Source of the DNA: Adenophora triphylla var. japonica
Lineage: Eukaryota > Streptophyta > Magnoliopsida > Asterales > Campanulaceae
DNA: 64,000 bases
Direction of reading: 5' to 3'
Assembly (NCBI GenBank): GCA_022495995.1
Contig: JAFEMH010000527.1
Location: 248,001 to 312,000, forward strand
Shown here: positions 21,785 through 32,927 of the stretch, piece after piece
Numbering within the stretch: position 1 is the stretch's first letter
How the letters are laid out: every line of letters starts with the position of its first letter
Translations under genes and position numbers: made by a program
Notes under the pieces: model-generated
The model's database searches: none
What the model was told of the DNA's origin: nothing
What the model saw: the letters and a program-made list of their open reading frames with translations, nothing else

Positions 21785-23152
21785 TCATCCCAAAGGAGAA
21801 AAGCTTTATTTTCAAAACAAAAATCGATACTTGGTATATAGGTGGAAACCACTTAACCTTCCCGTACACTCCCCGACGTGGGAGTTGGGATGACCGGTGG
21901 TTTAACAATCCACGCACCAAGATCCCTTTTCGAAAATTTTTGAAAAAGTAAAAGAAAGCTTTTCCCTTTGAGTGGGTTAGACTCCCATCGCCGATTTCAT
22001 TAATCATGTTTGCTTTCTTTTACCATGCATTGCATCATTTGCATCTTGGAATCGTGCATACTTTGAACGGGAAACAACCCGAAAAATAGCAAAAGGAGTG
22101 GAACCCGGAAAATTGATCCATGCAGCCGTACGGCTAATCCTCATAGGATTCTCGACCATACGACCTCGGGCAATTCCACCGGGAAAAATCATGGTTAATC
22201 CGCGCAAATTCTAGCAATGGGGCTATTCAGCTCCACGACCGATCGGGGCTTCCTTAAAATTTACGTGCTTATGTGTTGCATTTTCCCCGTCCCGAAAATC
22301 ATTCCTTTAAAACACATTTATGAAAATCTCGTTTTAACTCAAAAAGGAACAATTTTAGGAGACCGCACACTACGCGCACCCGATATATCCCGTACACTTT
22401 TGCACGCACGTCCCTCAAAACCCGAGGGTGGTTCCACTGGCAGCCACGGACAGCCTTACGATGCTCCCGGCGCGCACGGAATCATCCCAACCTCCCCATG
22501 GCAAACAAAGGTCGACCAATGCACACCGTGTCACACGTTTCAAAAATCCGTGACTTTTGGTTGGTTTTTGGTCTAGTCCGTGTCATATAGCCCAGCTTGC
22601 ATACCCACGTAAAGGTCAAGCCTTAGCTCATAATGGAAGCCAAGATTCTCGCTCAAGCGAAATCTCCGCCAAAATTCCGACAAGGAAAAATCGGTGGGAT
22701 CTTGACTCCGACATTGACTATTGACCTTGACCCGCACGGAATGCGTAAAAGTCAAGACCAAGTCTTTGCCAAAAAAAAAAAAAAAAAATCAAAAGATCTT
22801 TCGCTCGCGAAGCTCGCCAAAATTCCGACAAGGAAAAAATTGGCAAGATCTTGACCGGCATTGACTTCGAGTCCGACTCGCGCAAGACCGCGTATGCAAC
22901 GAAGTTCAATGTGACACCGTGTCATCCGGCTTTTGCCGCCCGACCCATGCCTATTATATTCTCTGACATTACCGAAAGTCAAAAAAAAAAAAAACCGTCA
23001 TTCGCTCAAGCGAAACTCACAAAGATCCGTCAAGGCGCAGAGACGAGACTTTCCCGATTGCCTTGACTATAATCCGCATCGCTCGTGCGTTGAAAGGTCC
23101 TATGACCCGCTAGACCCGATAGGAGCGTTTCTTACTCTCGGCCGGTGGGATC

Positions 23153-23231
23153 CGCGTGCCCTATAGGACCCTCGCCCGGGCCGTCCACCCCGGGAGGTCG
23201 AAATACAGTGGAATACGAGGGGCTTATAGAC
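23153..23231 (+). other. Leader block conserved between elements C and A
   Basis: The sequence CCCTATAGGACCCTCGCCCG followed by GTCCACCCYGGGANGTCGAA, ATACAG and AGGGGCTTATAG is found here on plus and at 41577-41655 on minus. In both elements it lies between the PBS and gag. Such conservation in non-coding leader suggests a cis function such as RNA packaging or dimerisation; that role is inferred. Confidence 0.65.
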
Positions 23232-23556
23232 GTAGTGACGGAACCCACCGATCCAGATCTAGAGTAGTTGTGAAAAAAGAAGGGCGTAACCCCTTTTCCA
23301 ACCAAATAGATATTAATAAAAGACACTGTTTAAGTAAACTTGAAGATTCTAATTTGCATACTACCCGAGCCTTCAAATTTCAAACACCTACCCCGAGTCT
23401 AAACCTTTCCTATCCCTTTCCCGCAGCCGAGAAAGAAGTGGGTGAGAACACCGGGCCGCCGACTTGTTAGCGCAGTAATCCTCGCACGCCCGCCGTAATC
23501 CTCGCTCATCCGCCCGTAGAGTCGAATGACCGATTTGACAGAAAACAAAGGCCGGT

Positions 23557-24970
23557 TTGGGTAACCAGATGACTAGCGAAGAAGAGCTAGCCTATAACCA
23601 ATGCCCTCCCCTATCTTCATATAACCCATTGCCAAAGACTGCCCTTTCTCAGTCTTCTCCAATACCCCAAGCTGTTAGGGTCCCGATACCCTCGCTTCCT
23701 CTGCATTCCCCCATGGGACCCTTTTCCTCCTTTCAGCCAGAGCCAAATTTCCTTACCTTGGAATCCCAGCGCTTGACCTTTCCAATTTTGTCAACGCTCG
23801 TGAATTTGCCTACCTCTCGACAGCTACAAAGTGAAGAGTCGGGCCGGAAATGAGAATAGGAATGGATGGATTTACAAAGGATGACGACAGCCAAGAGAAG
23901 GAATGGACTTGGAGCCAATAGAAGTGAAACCCGAAGGGCAAGATGAGGCGTAAAGCCACGCACTGAATAGGATGAAATCACTTCAAAGTGTGTCTCAGCC
24001 TCTATGCAAAAGCTCCTGAGAAGGATGAGGTAGTGTATGAGTCCTATATCCTAGTGTTCAATACCCCGTACAAGGACTTGGTAGGTGAATGGAGAGATTT
24101 GATCGAAGCTTTAGCCAAAAGAGGGAAGTGGGCTCCTCCCACCGATCTAGAACATGTAAGCGCGCCGAAGCCAAACTCTCATCAGAAGGGTAGACTCTAT
24201 CACGTTGGTAGTCACTCCCGAAACTTGGTCTCAAGAAGAATGTATGGATGCCTTGGAAAGAGTCCTCGAGTTTAGAGGCGACCCCTACCCCTTTATGTCC
24301 TACGATGATAATGATGTCTTCCCGGTAATCCCTAAGCCCGAAGAAGAGTCCGAGATACCCCTCATATGGCGTCAAGTATCCCGACCCGCTTTTGCCCTCA
24401 TTGGTCATAAGAGCCAAGACGAAAGTTCCCACGAGAGCTACGGTAGTGACACCGATGAAGACACGGCCAAGTGCCGGAAGGGACAATAGAGGATTGGTTA
24501 GCTCAAGCCAAAAAGCCCGGAAAATATCTCTCGACGCAAGGAAAAGGAACCCGCCATGAGGTTTCGACCCCGCAAATCCTTATTGATGATGGAATTTCCC
24601 ATTTCGTAAAGTGTTTAGCCAATGTCCAAAATGCCGTCAAAAGGTTGACCCCGTAGAAAGAAAAGACATGCTTGACAGTGATGAGGAATGTGATCCTACT
24701 CTGTTAAAGAAGTTGCTAGGATCGGATGAGAAAGCCATTTGCCAAGCTCCAAAATCCGGAAGTGATAATTCTTGTTGCATGCTGACTTTGAAAAGTTTGA
24801 ATGAGACTGTGAAAGCTTTAAACGGAGAATGTGAAAAGGTCAAAAAGCCGGTAACCTGGGACCAGATTCGGGAAGCCGCCTATGCTTCCGACAGCGCCGT
24901 CAATCGATCAATCGCCAGAATTGGCCATACGCCGCAAGAATCCGCCTCGACTTTGAAAGAATTGACGTAA
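23557..24970 (+). pseudogene. Gag-like remnant of element C
   Basis: Short overlapping open pieces follow one another (23557-23853, 23988-24275, 24205-24489, 24471-24970). The first is Pro/Ser-rich. Later pieces contain acidic stretches such as SYGSDTDEDTAK and WSQEECMDALERVLEFRGDP. I cannot identify a clear gag capsid domain or zinc knuckle, unlike in A. Position between leader and protease is the main reason for the call; it may be mostly the gag-pro linker with the capsid part deleted. Confidence 0.45.
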
Positions 24971-25199
24971 TCCTCCAAAGAGGAATGACGACCAAGGAAA
25001 ATCCAATGTCTATGTGATGACTCGATCTGGACAGATGAGTATTGAGCAGCCTAAGGGTGACAAAAGGAATGCCGTCTCGGAACCAAAGACAGATAAAAGA
25101 CCCTATAAGACAGAAGCAGAAAAGCCTGATTCTGATAAGGAAGATCCAGTCCTAACTCGCTGAAGTGTACCCAAGCCAATATCTCCTTATGGTCCCCGT

Positions 25200-26110
25200 T
25201 AACCTCTTCATACCCTCATAAGTTGAAACTAGAAGAAAGTTTGGCCAAGACCATGGTGCCCATAGACGTCACCCCGCATGAGGTCGTCCAAATGATTGGA
25301 AATATCCACTACGGAAACATCATTACCTTCACCGAATTGGACCTCGCCAAAGTATGGGGCTAGTCACAACGAACCTCTTTACATCACACCCAGTTAGAAG
25401 AGCGTCGATTGCCACGAGTACTAGTTGACGGGTCTGCAATGAATGTCTTGCCGCCTAAGATGATGGATTTATTGGATCTAAAGCCAACGTACTTAAAGCC
25501 TTCGAGTCGACTATTAAGGCCTACGACTCCACCGCACGATCGCTTTGGGATCGCCACTCTCAAGATGTGGTTCGGAAAAAGGTCATGGATGTTGATTTTC
25601 AAGTTATTGACATTCCGATTTCATTTACCGCCTTTGGGACGGCCTTCGATCCACCGTATAAACGGGGTAGCCTCTACTTTGCATCGGTGCGTCAAATTTC
25701 GCCGAGTGATGGAACTATCACCACCATTTATGGGGACAAAGTGTCACAAGAGAAGGAACCAAAGACCGGGACATCCCGATATTGGAGATCAAGCATGATG
25801 ATGAAGGGTTAGCATTGACCGGATTCTCCGTAGCTTCTTCCAAGACACAAGTGTGTTGCACCGACCTCACCACTACTTCGATAAAATCCCTCCCGCCATG
25901 AGAATGATGCGAAAAATGAGCTATCTTCCGGGACTTGGATTGGGTAGGAGACTTCAAGGTCGTAACACCATCATTGATGTGAAGGAGCAGACTACCGTAT
26001 ATGGCTTGGGGTACAAACCAAACTCGGGATGCCTAAAAGCTAAAAGCAAGAAAGGTGAAGGGGTCCACTCCATCCTTACGCTTGTCTCTCGACCCATTAC
26101 TTTATAAAAG
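25200..26110 (+). pseudogene. Tat protease region, element C
   Basis: The 25409-25798 frame reads LVDGSAMNVLPPKMMDLLDL, a retropepsin-type active-site region with Asp-Gly-Ser. INGVASTLHRCVKF follows in the same frame. Upstream sequence (25250-25340) parallels the NIHYGNIITFT region of B. The later frame 25853-26107 has RMMRKMSYLPGLGLGRRLQG and IIDVKEQTTVYGLGY, a glycine-patch-like end. At least three frame changes break it. It is the plus-strand homologue of 17770-16767 in B. Confidence 0.8.
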
Positions 26111-26925
26111 GAGGAACACAATATCATGAAAGTGATCACCGCATCTCCTTGCGTAAAATCCTTCTAGAGAACCTTGAGAAAGTTAGGGAAAGCCAGCCAA
26201 TCCCATTCGAAGAATGTTCCTTGATTTGCCGAGATATCCCCAGGGCTACCACTACCGTTCGTAATGAGTACGTCTTCAAAGGAAATCCGGCCAAGATCAA
26301 AAGATCAAGCATCCGGACAATGGACTTCTCCGCCTTTGAGTTAGCTCTTCCAGAGATCAGCCGAGATAGAAGCTACCGCCAGTGAAGACAACTGGGGTTT
26401 GCAAGAGTTGTTTGACGAAGAAGCACAAATCCCTGCATTTGATCGACTTCGCCCGTATGATGAGATAGTTGCCGTTATTGGAGACGATGGTGAAAGTCAT
26501 TTTGATCCTCGCACTTTGGTGACTAAGACAGAAATGCCATTGAAGAATTGGGAGACATTCTCGTGGCCGATAGCCACCGACAAAGAAATGATCACGGAAC
26601 TTGGATTGGTACCCCGTCCTCCTCAACCCTGGCCGTGTCAAACACCCTGTTGTCTATTCACCTGAGTCAGAATCTTCGAATTCCAATTCTCGTAGTCATC
26701 CGAAGGCCTCACGCCCGAGGATTATGAAAATGTAATCGATGTCATCTTTCCCCTTATCTTGAATGAAATGACAAATCTTTCGATTATCCTCTTATTGCCA
26801 ACTTAACAAATGATAAATTAACTCAAAACTTAACAACAGCTAATAATGAATCATTTGAACAAGATGCAAACACACTAAACGAACAATACATTAAAGAAAT
26901 CTTTAAGCGTGTTTCGTAAAAGAGG

Positions 26926-27840
26926 AAAACCGGGCCCAAGCCGCCGAGGAGATTTTGATAAGTGTGAATTTGGGTACTATTGAGGAACCTAAAGAGACAC
27001 AGATTGGAAGCTTCTTCCAGGGGGTTGAAAGGGACAGATTGATTGAGCCGCTCGTAGAATACGTCGACGTGTTTGCATGGTCATACAAAGATATGCCGGG
27101 CTAGACAGTTCGATAGTAGAGCACGTAATCCCTCTAGCACCGCATGCTAAACCAAGAAAGGTAAACCGAGAAAGATCAAGCCGGAATGGTCTCTACAGTC
27201 AAAGAAGAAATTGAGAAGCTACCGCGGGTAGGATTCATCGTAGTCATTGAATACCCGACATGGTTGTCCAACATCGTAACCGTAACCAAGGCCAATGGGA
27301 AGGTGCGTTCTTTGTGTGGATTTCCGAGATCCGAACAAGGCCACCCAAAGACGACTACCCTCGCCAAACATAGACATCCCGGTAGACTCCACCGCCAACT
27401 ACGAAGTCAAATCCTTCGTTGATGGTTTTGCAGCTACAACCGGATCAAGATGGCCGAGGAAGACCAAGAAAAGACGGCCTTTACCACACCGTGGGAACCT
27501 CTCGTTATACAAGAATGCCATTCGGGCTCAAGAATGCCGGGGCTACTTACCAGAGGGCAAAGACCGCGCTTTTTCATGACATGATCCACAAGGAGATTGA
27601 GGTCTACGTAGACGACATGATAATCCACTCCAAAGGAGAAGGTGGGCGACTTTGTTGACCTACGAAAATTCTTTGAGAGGCCGAGACAGATTCCATGAGA
27701 CTAAACCCCGCCAAATGCACCTTCGGGAGTGACAAGGGGAAAAGTGCTCGGGTATATGGTCACGGAGCGAGGTATAGAAGTTGACCCCGAAAGATCAAAG
27801 CTATCATGGATATGAGGCCACCTCAAACCCGCATGTAAGT
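26926..27840 (+). pseudogene. Reverse transcriptase, element C
   Basis: Pieces in changing frames give RLIEPLVEYVDVFAWSYKDM (N-terminal), GFIVVIEYPTWLSNIVTVTK, VDFRDPNKA, MPFGLKNAGATYQRA and an intact catalytic YVDDMIIHS. Then come GYMVTERGIEVDPE-like words. Repeated one-base losses prevent any continuous product. Spacing between motifs is normal, so decay came by small indels and not by large deletion. Confidence 0.85.
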
Positions 27841-29070
27841 CAAGAGCTTCATGGGTAAATTGCAAGACATCAGCCGCTTTCGTCAATCGCTTGACCACTA
27901 TGTGCGAGCCCATCTTCAAGCTCATGAAGAAGAATGTGGACACGTAATGGACCGAAGAATGCCAAGATGCCTTTGACCGCATCAAGGCATACTTAGTACA
28001 TCCCCGGTACTATGCCCCCACATAGACGTAAGCCTCTTCTACGCTCTATCTAAGCACATCACAGAACACGGCGATTGTTGGGGCTATGCTTGCTCAAGAG
28101 AAGAAAGACTCTCGGGTAGAAAATGCCATTTACTTTGTCGCCGGAAGCTACAAGGGAGTGAGCTCAATTATTCGTGTGAAAAGACTCGTGCAGATCGGTC
28201 CGGGTAGTCGGCAAGTTGAAGCATTATATGCAAGCCCACCCCGTAAACTTGGTCTCGAAAATGGACCCCATCAAGTACATCTTTGACAAGCCTTCCCTCT
28301 CGATGCGTCTAGCAAAGTGGTCCTTCTTCTTGGCGTAATACGACATCAACTATGTGACCGTAAAGGCCATCAAGGGTCAAGCATTGTCGGATCACCTAGC
28401 GAATTTCCCCAAGAATGAAGACAGAGGGCCCGAACCCCAATTTCCGTATGAAGGGATCTTTGCGGTTGAGCCTGAAAATAGATGGCGGTTTTTCTTTGAC
28501 TGAGCCGCTAACAAAAGAGGAAATGGTGTAGGAATGCTATTGGTCGATCCGAAAGATGAGCATACCCCCATAGCCCTCAAGTTGAACTTTCCCGCCACGA
28601 ACAATGCCGCCGAGTATGAAGCCGCGCATTGCTGGTTTGGAGGCCGCCTTAGAAAGAAATGTCAAGGAGCTCGAAGTTTACGGAGACTCGCCACGATCAT
28701 CAACCAAGTCTCCAACAAGTGGAAGACTGTAGACCCTAATCTGCAACGGTATCATGCCTATATGGAGGAGTTGGATCGGACAGCCCGAGAAGTGACTTTC
28801 CACTACTTGCCGAGGGAAAAGAACAGATTCGCAGATGCCCTAGCTACTCTAGCCTCATTGGTAGAGATCCCCGAGGGAAAAGCCATAAAGCCCTTCAGAG
28901 TGGGTAGAAGAGAAGCCCCGGCTTTCTGTGAAGTGGACCTGGGACCCGAGCCTATAAAGGAACCTTGGTACAATCGTATTTACCAATTCCTCAAAGACGG
29001 AGAGTCGGCTTTCGAGACGAAGAAGGTAGACCAAAAGAAGGAGTCGAGCCAAAAAGCTTGCAAGCCCTGA
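27841..29070 (+). pseudogene. RNase H and archaeal-type RNase H, element C
   Basis: The ordinary RNase H is fragmentary (MLAQEKKDSRVENAIYFVAG). The second RNase H in 28490-28890 is better kept: RWRFFFD before a stop, GNGVGMLLVDP, NNAAEYEA, and at the end REKNRFADALATLASL. The third acidic segment is damaged by a frame change near 28640-28690. The double RNase H confirms the Tat lineage. Confidence 0.82.
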
Positions 29071-30240
29071 AAGGTTGGCTTCTCATTATGTCATTCTAGG
29101 AGGCAACCTATACAAGAAGCGGTATCAAGGACCACTCCTCTTATGTGTCACTCAAGAAAGAGCCAGAGAGTTGATGACCGAAGTCGGGTCCACAATGGTC
29201 CCCGCGGTCCTCACATGAATGCCAGCCCCGATGCAAGTGATCCTCGAATGGGTTACTACCGGATCTCCATGGAAACAGATCGCGTTCAAGACGTCCGAAC
29301 CTCGCGACAAATGCCGCCGGTTTGCCAACCTCAACCATCTCCCACCTCATGACCCGTATTTGCATGACGACTCCTTGGCCGTTTGCAACTTGGGGGCATT
29401 GACGTGATAGGGAAAATATCCCCTAGCGGAAGCAATGGGCACGAGTTCGTGTTGGTAGCCATTGACTACTTCACCAAGTGGGTAGAGGCCAAGTCCTACA
29501 AGGTCCTCACTTCCGAAAAGTGGCCCAGCTTCATCAAAGAAAACATAATGTGCGCATATGGGGTGCCCAACGAGATCATTTACGATAATGGGTCACACTT
29601 CGAAGGAGACTGCGATAGACTGCCGTCGAGTCGTAGTTACTCGCCACAAGTCGTCCCCGCATGCACCTCAAACCAATGGAGCCGTGGAAGCCGCTAATAA
29701 GACACTCGAGCGGATCATCCTAAGATGGCCACCCGTGGTCGTGATTGGCCCGAAAAGCCGCACCTAGCACTGCGGGGCTACGTAACGTCTGTCGAATGCC
29801 TGCCACAGAGAAACTCCTTTTGCCCTAACTTACGGGATGGAAGCGGTGTTACCAGTGGCGTTGGAAATCCCGTCATTAAGGGTCCTCCTGGAAAACAAAG
29901 TGTCAATGAAGTGGAATGGTTGCGCAGCTCCGGCATGATGAATTAGCCACCTTGACGAGAGAAGGCTAAAAGCCATGGAACACACCCGAGCCTACCCAGA
30001 GGCGAATGGGCCGTGGCGTTTGATAAAAAGGTCAAGGCCGTAGACATCAAAGAGGGCGACTTGGTGCCGAAAGTAAAGCCCCTACCGTAGACAACCCCGG
30101 GAAAATGGGAACCCGTCTGGATCGGCCCTTATGTGGTGCGTAAAATACCGTCGAGGAGCAATGAAGCTTGCGTACTTGGATGGCAATCCCTTTGTCCACC
30201 ACCAAATGGTGATAAACTCCGAAGATACTATGTCGATAAA
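29071..30240 (+). pseudogene. Integrase, element C
   Basis: 29383-29600 reads FVLVAIDYFTKWVEAKSY and CAYGVPNEIIYDNGSHF, carrying the first two catalytic Asp residues. The Glu segment TNGAVEAANKTLERII is present at 29660-29730 but in another frame. The C-terminal part continues to about 30150 with PYVV-like words and reaches the A-rich tract at 30238. It would have catalysed insertion; here it is dead by frameshift. Confidence 0.82.
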
Positions 30241-30300
30241 AAAAAAATATAAAAAAAGAGAAAAAAATAAAAAATATATAAAAAAAAAAAAAAAGAAAAA

Positions 30301-30492
30301 GTGCAAAAAGAGTAATGCCCAGCTAGGCTGAAAACCCCAAAAAGGGCGGTCTAGGCAAAAGACAGGGTTGCACATGAAAAAAAAATATAAAAAAAAAGAA
30401 AGATAAAAAAAATTCTAGTGCAAAAAGAGTAATGCCCAGCTAGGCTGAAAACCCCAAAAAGGGCGGTCTAGGCAAAAGACAGTGGTCGCACA
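30301..30492 (+). repeat. 118-bp spaced direct repeat after pol of element C
   Basis: GTGCAAAAAGAGTAATGCCC AGCTAGGCTGAAAACCCCAA AAAGGGCGGTCTAGGCAAAA GACAG occurs at 30301 and again at 30419, separated by A-rich sequence. GCCC...GGGC and CTAGGC words can pair within each copy. Similar sequence after integrase is a familiar feature of Tat-group elements; its role is unknown. Confidence 0.85.
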
Positions 30493-31039
30493 TAAAAAAA
30501 CTAGTTCACCAGAATGAACTACGAAGACCTGAGCCCCTTAGCCTTTCTTGTAAAAGGGGAACGTAGGCAGCCATATATGGTTCGGTCTAAACAATAAAAA
30601 GGACGATTAAGTTTCCATGAAGTGCGTCCTAAACAATAAATAAAAATAAAGGGCATTTCAGTTTTCATAAAACGGGTCCCAAATAAATCAGACATTTGAG
30701 TTTCCATGAAATGTGTCTTGATTAATTTCTAAAATAATATTTCTTGTTCATTACAAGTTAAAAGCTTCTTGATGAGTTCAAGCACGGTCTACCTCTTAAC
30801 TCGCTAACCTCGCTAAAAAAGATCTAAAATACAATAAAATGCCTAAATAAACTAATGTGTTTGCAAAATGGCAATAAGAGGATCTTGAGAAAAGACTTGT
30901 CGGTCGTCATTCGCCGAGTCTTCTTCGCCTTCTTCCCTTTTCCTCGGCCTCGTCGAAGTCTTCTTCCTTTCTTCTCAATAATGTCGGTATCCCTCATCCC
31001 GACCTCTCGGTATCCTCACCGGAGCCTCTACCAACCCCG
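30493..31039 (+). other. Non-coding 3' region of C after pol
   Basis: No supported gene. Between 30550 and 30720 there are four imperfect copies of a short word (TTTCATGAAATGTGTC, TTTCCATGAAGTGCGTCC and similar), a degenerate ~50-60 base repeat. GGGGAACGTAGGCAGCC at 30556 recalls the GGGATACGTAGGTAGCC word of the pre-LTR block. Confidence 0.5.
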
Positions 31040-32402
31040 TGTCAATGAGCGCTCTCTCTATACGAGCACGAGTCCGCACCTCCTCCCTCCGAGCCTCGGC
31101 CAAAGGAGCGACCTCTGACAATCTCTTGTACCGAGCCTCCATATCCCCGACCAAGTCACCTGATTGGTTATGGCAACTCGCCTTAGCCTCGCCTCCCTCG
31201 TAGTCCTACTCGAGTCACAGCCTCCCAATAAAGCTCGACGTCTATCCTCCAAGATAACCTCGAGTCGCTCCCATCTCCCTCTCGTACTCCAAGTAGACAA
31301 GTGGTCAAGATGGTGCTCTTCCCGCTTCCCGAAGATAGCCCCAGGTGGGAAAGCAAGATGTGTCCAAGCCCTCGAGAAGAAAGAGAAGCCGGGCCGGATC
31401 TCTCATGTCCAATGACACCACCTCCATGGTCCGGATGTCCTCCCAATCACTCAATGGCTCCTGTAAAGCCCCAAACCGCCCTGGATACCAAGCGAGGGGT
31501 ATGTAGAAGGACGACCACAGAATCCCTGAACCCTCACAAAGCATAAGACTCCCGAAATATCCTCCTGGTCCGCAACCTCCAATGTGGTATCCACCAACGG
31601 ATGTCCGAAGTGGATAGCCTAGCCATCATCGGCTCCCAGCCTACCCTGTTCCTGTTGCCTAGGTGCACCTCTCCGAGAAATCACCCAAGGGCACCGAGTC
31701 GGCAAAGCCCCGTGCAAAGCCCCGAGCCTCTCCTGCAGCCACAAAGTCAACATAGCCGGACTCCCGGACCTCATGAAAGCGGTCTCCCGAGCCATCCTGT
31801 CAATCCCATGAAATGTCTCTCCCAAAACCGGCGGGACAATATCCTTCCCACTCGCAGCCTTCCGACCATGTCCAAGAGACCACTATGCATGCATCCCCAC
31901 GGACTCAAGCAGTTGAACAAAATAGAGAATACGCAGAGTATGAAAGCATCCATAGCCACCGTGGTCGCAGCCATATCCGGAGACCCAAACCGCCCGGGAT
32001 ATCGAAAGGTCAATCCTATCCGGGGCTACCATCATCCTCTCAGCCTCTCCCAAAGGAATCTGCAGAAAAGATGCAAGCTTTACCGTCACCGGCACGTCTC
32101 CGATCAGCGGAATAGATATAGCCTCAGTCTCGGGACCCCCAATCAAGGATCTGAAGTCTTCGTGCGTTGGGACAATTTCGTTGTAAGAAAAGCAGTAAAC
32201 ATGTCTCCTGACATCCCGTAACTTTGCCGCGGCTCTCACCGTATCCCAATCGGGCGGAGATCCCTCAAATGCCATAAAGACTTGATCTTGAAGGAAGAAT
32301 CAAGCAGTCCCTTGTGATTTTGGAAGTTATATCTCGCCCAAGATTGAAGACCGGATAGAAAATGGTCTCGTTTCCCCTTTGCAATCTAACGGGATTCTCC
32401 AT
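31040..32402 (-). pseudogene. Antisense coding unit 2 of element C, DUF7745-like
   Basis: On the minus strand an ATG at 32402 opens MENPVRLQRGNE, then the frame shifts to 32275-31883 (VYCFSYNEIVPTHEDFRSLI, FHTLRILYFVQLLE) and continues in pieces with VLGETFHGIDRMARE, MLTLWLQERLG and, to about 31050, TWSTRGRWERLEVILEDRRR. The order of a NEIVPTHEDF-like region, a long hydrophobic helix and a LTLWLQE segment resembles the plant-specific DUF7745 regions found in transposon-related proteins; that match is from memory and moderate. It lies opposite to gag-pol. GCCGCACGGC boxes (32538, 32569) lie 135-175 bases upstream of its ATG. Confidence 0.5.
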
Positions 32403-32537
32403 CGCAAAATGATCAAAGATGGTGCTTTTAGGTCCAAAATATGCTCTGGGAACAATTGGGGCAAGTCTAGAGTGAAAATGAAATGAAATGACCAAGCCTT
32501 GCTTTTATTCGTAAAATAACCAGCTACAGAACCGTAA

Positions 32538-32578
32538 GCCGCACGGCTACATTTGCCCTCAAGGCCATGCCGCACGGC
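32538..32578 (-). promoter_or_regulatory. Paired GCCGCACGGC boxes upstream of antisense unit 2
   Basis: Two copies, 32538-32547 and 32569-32578, each followed on plus by a CATTTGCCCTC word, just as the LTR copies are followed by TCATTTGC. They precede the ATG of the DUF7745-like unit on the minus strand. Proximity suggests a promoter borrowed from the LTR type; this is inference. Confidence 0.45.
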
Positions 32579-32927
32579 TTCATTTGCCCTCTGCAGAAAT
32601 TCTGCAAAGAACCAAAGTTGCTGCCCAAGGGAGTTTTCACCCCACTTTTTCAACCAAAACCCGTACAAAAACATATCCGTAAGCCATTCAAGCATTTATA
32701 CACCATTATAAATCATTTTGGCCCATTTTCAGCCCCAATTCCAAGCAAAAAAGTCGCCCCAAGGCTCAGATAATATGCAAATTGAAAAAGCATGAATTAG
32801 AAAAGCATTTAAAACATAAATACAATGTTTTCGCCCCATCGGCGCCCAAATAAAACAAAAAATAAACAAAGTGTGCATAAAAATTGTAAATTGTTTGTTT
32901 TTGTTCCAAATCTACTCTAGAGACCTC

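Larger units (their letters stand above)
21767..23556 (+). other. Untranslated leader of element C
   Basis: No coding frame is supported. Three related segments carry palindromes: TCGCT-CA-AGCGA (22649-22660), TTCGC-TC-GCGAA (22800-22811) and TTCGCT-CA-AGCGAA (23001-23014); the first two are each followed by CGCCAAAATTCCGACAAGG or a close match. Poly-A runs sit at 22771-22788 and 22981-22994. GCCGTACGGC occurs at 22125-22134. The block 23153-23231 is shared with the leader of A. Confidence 0.75.
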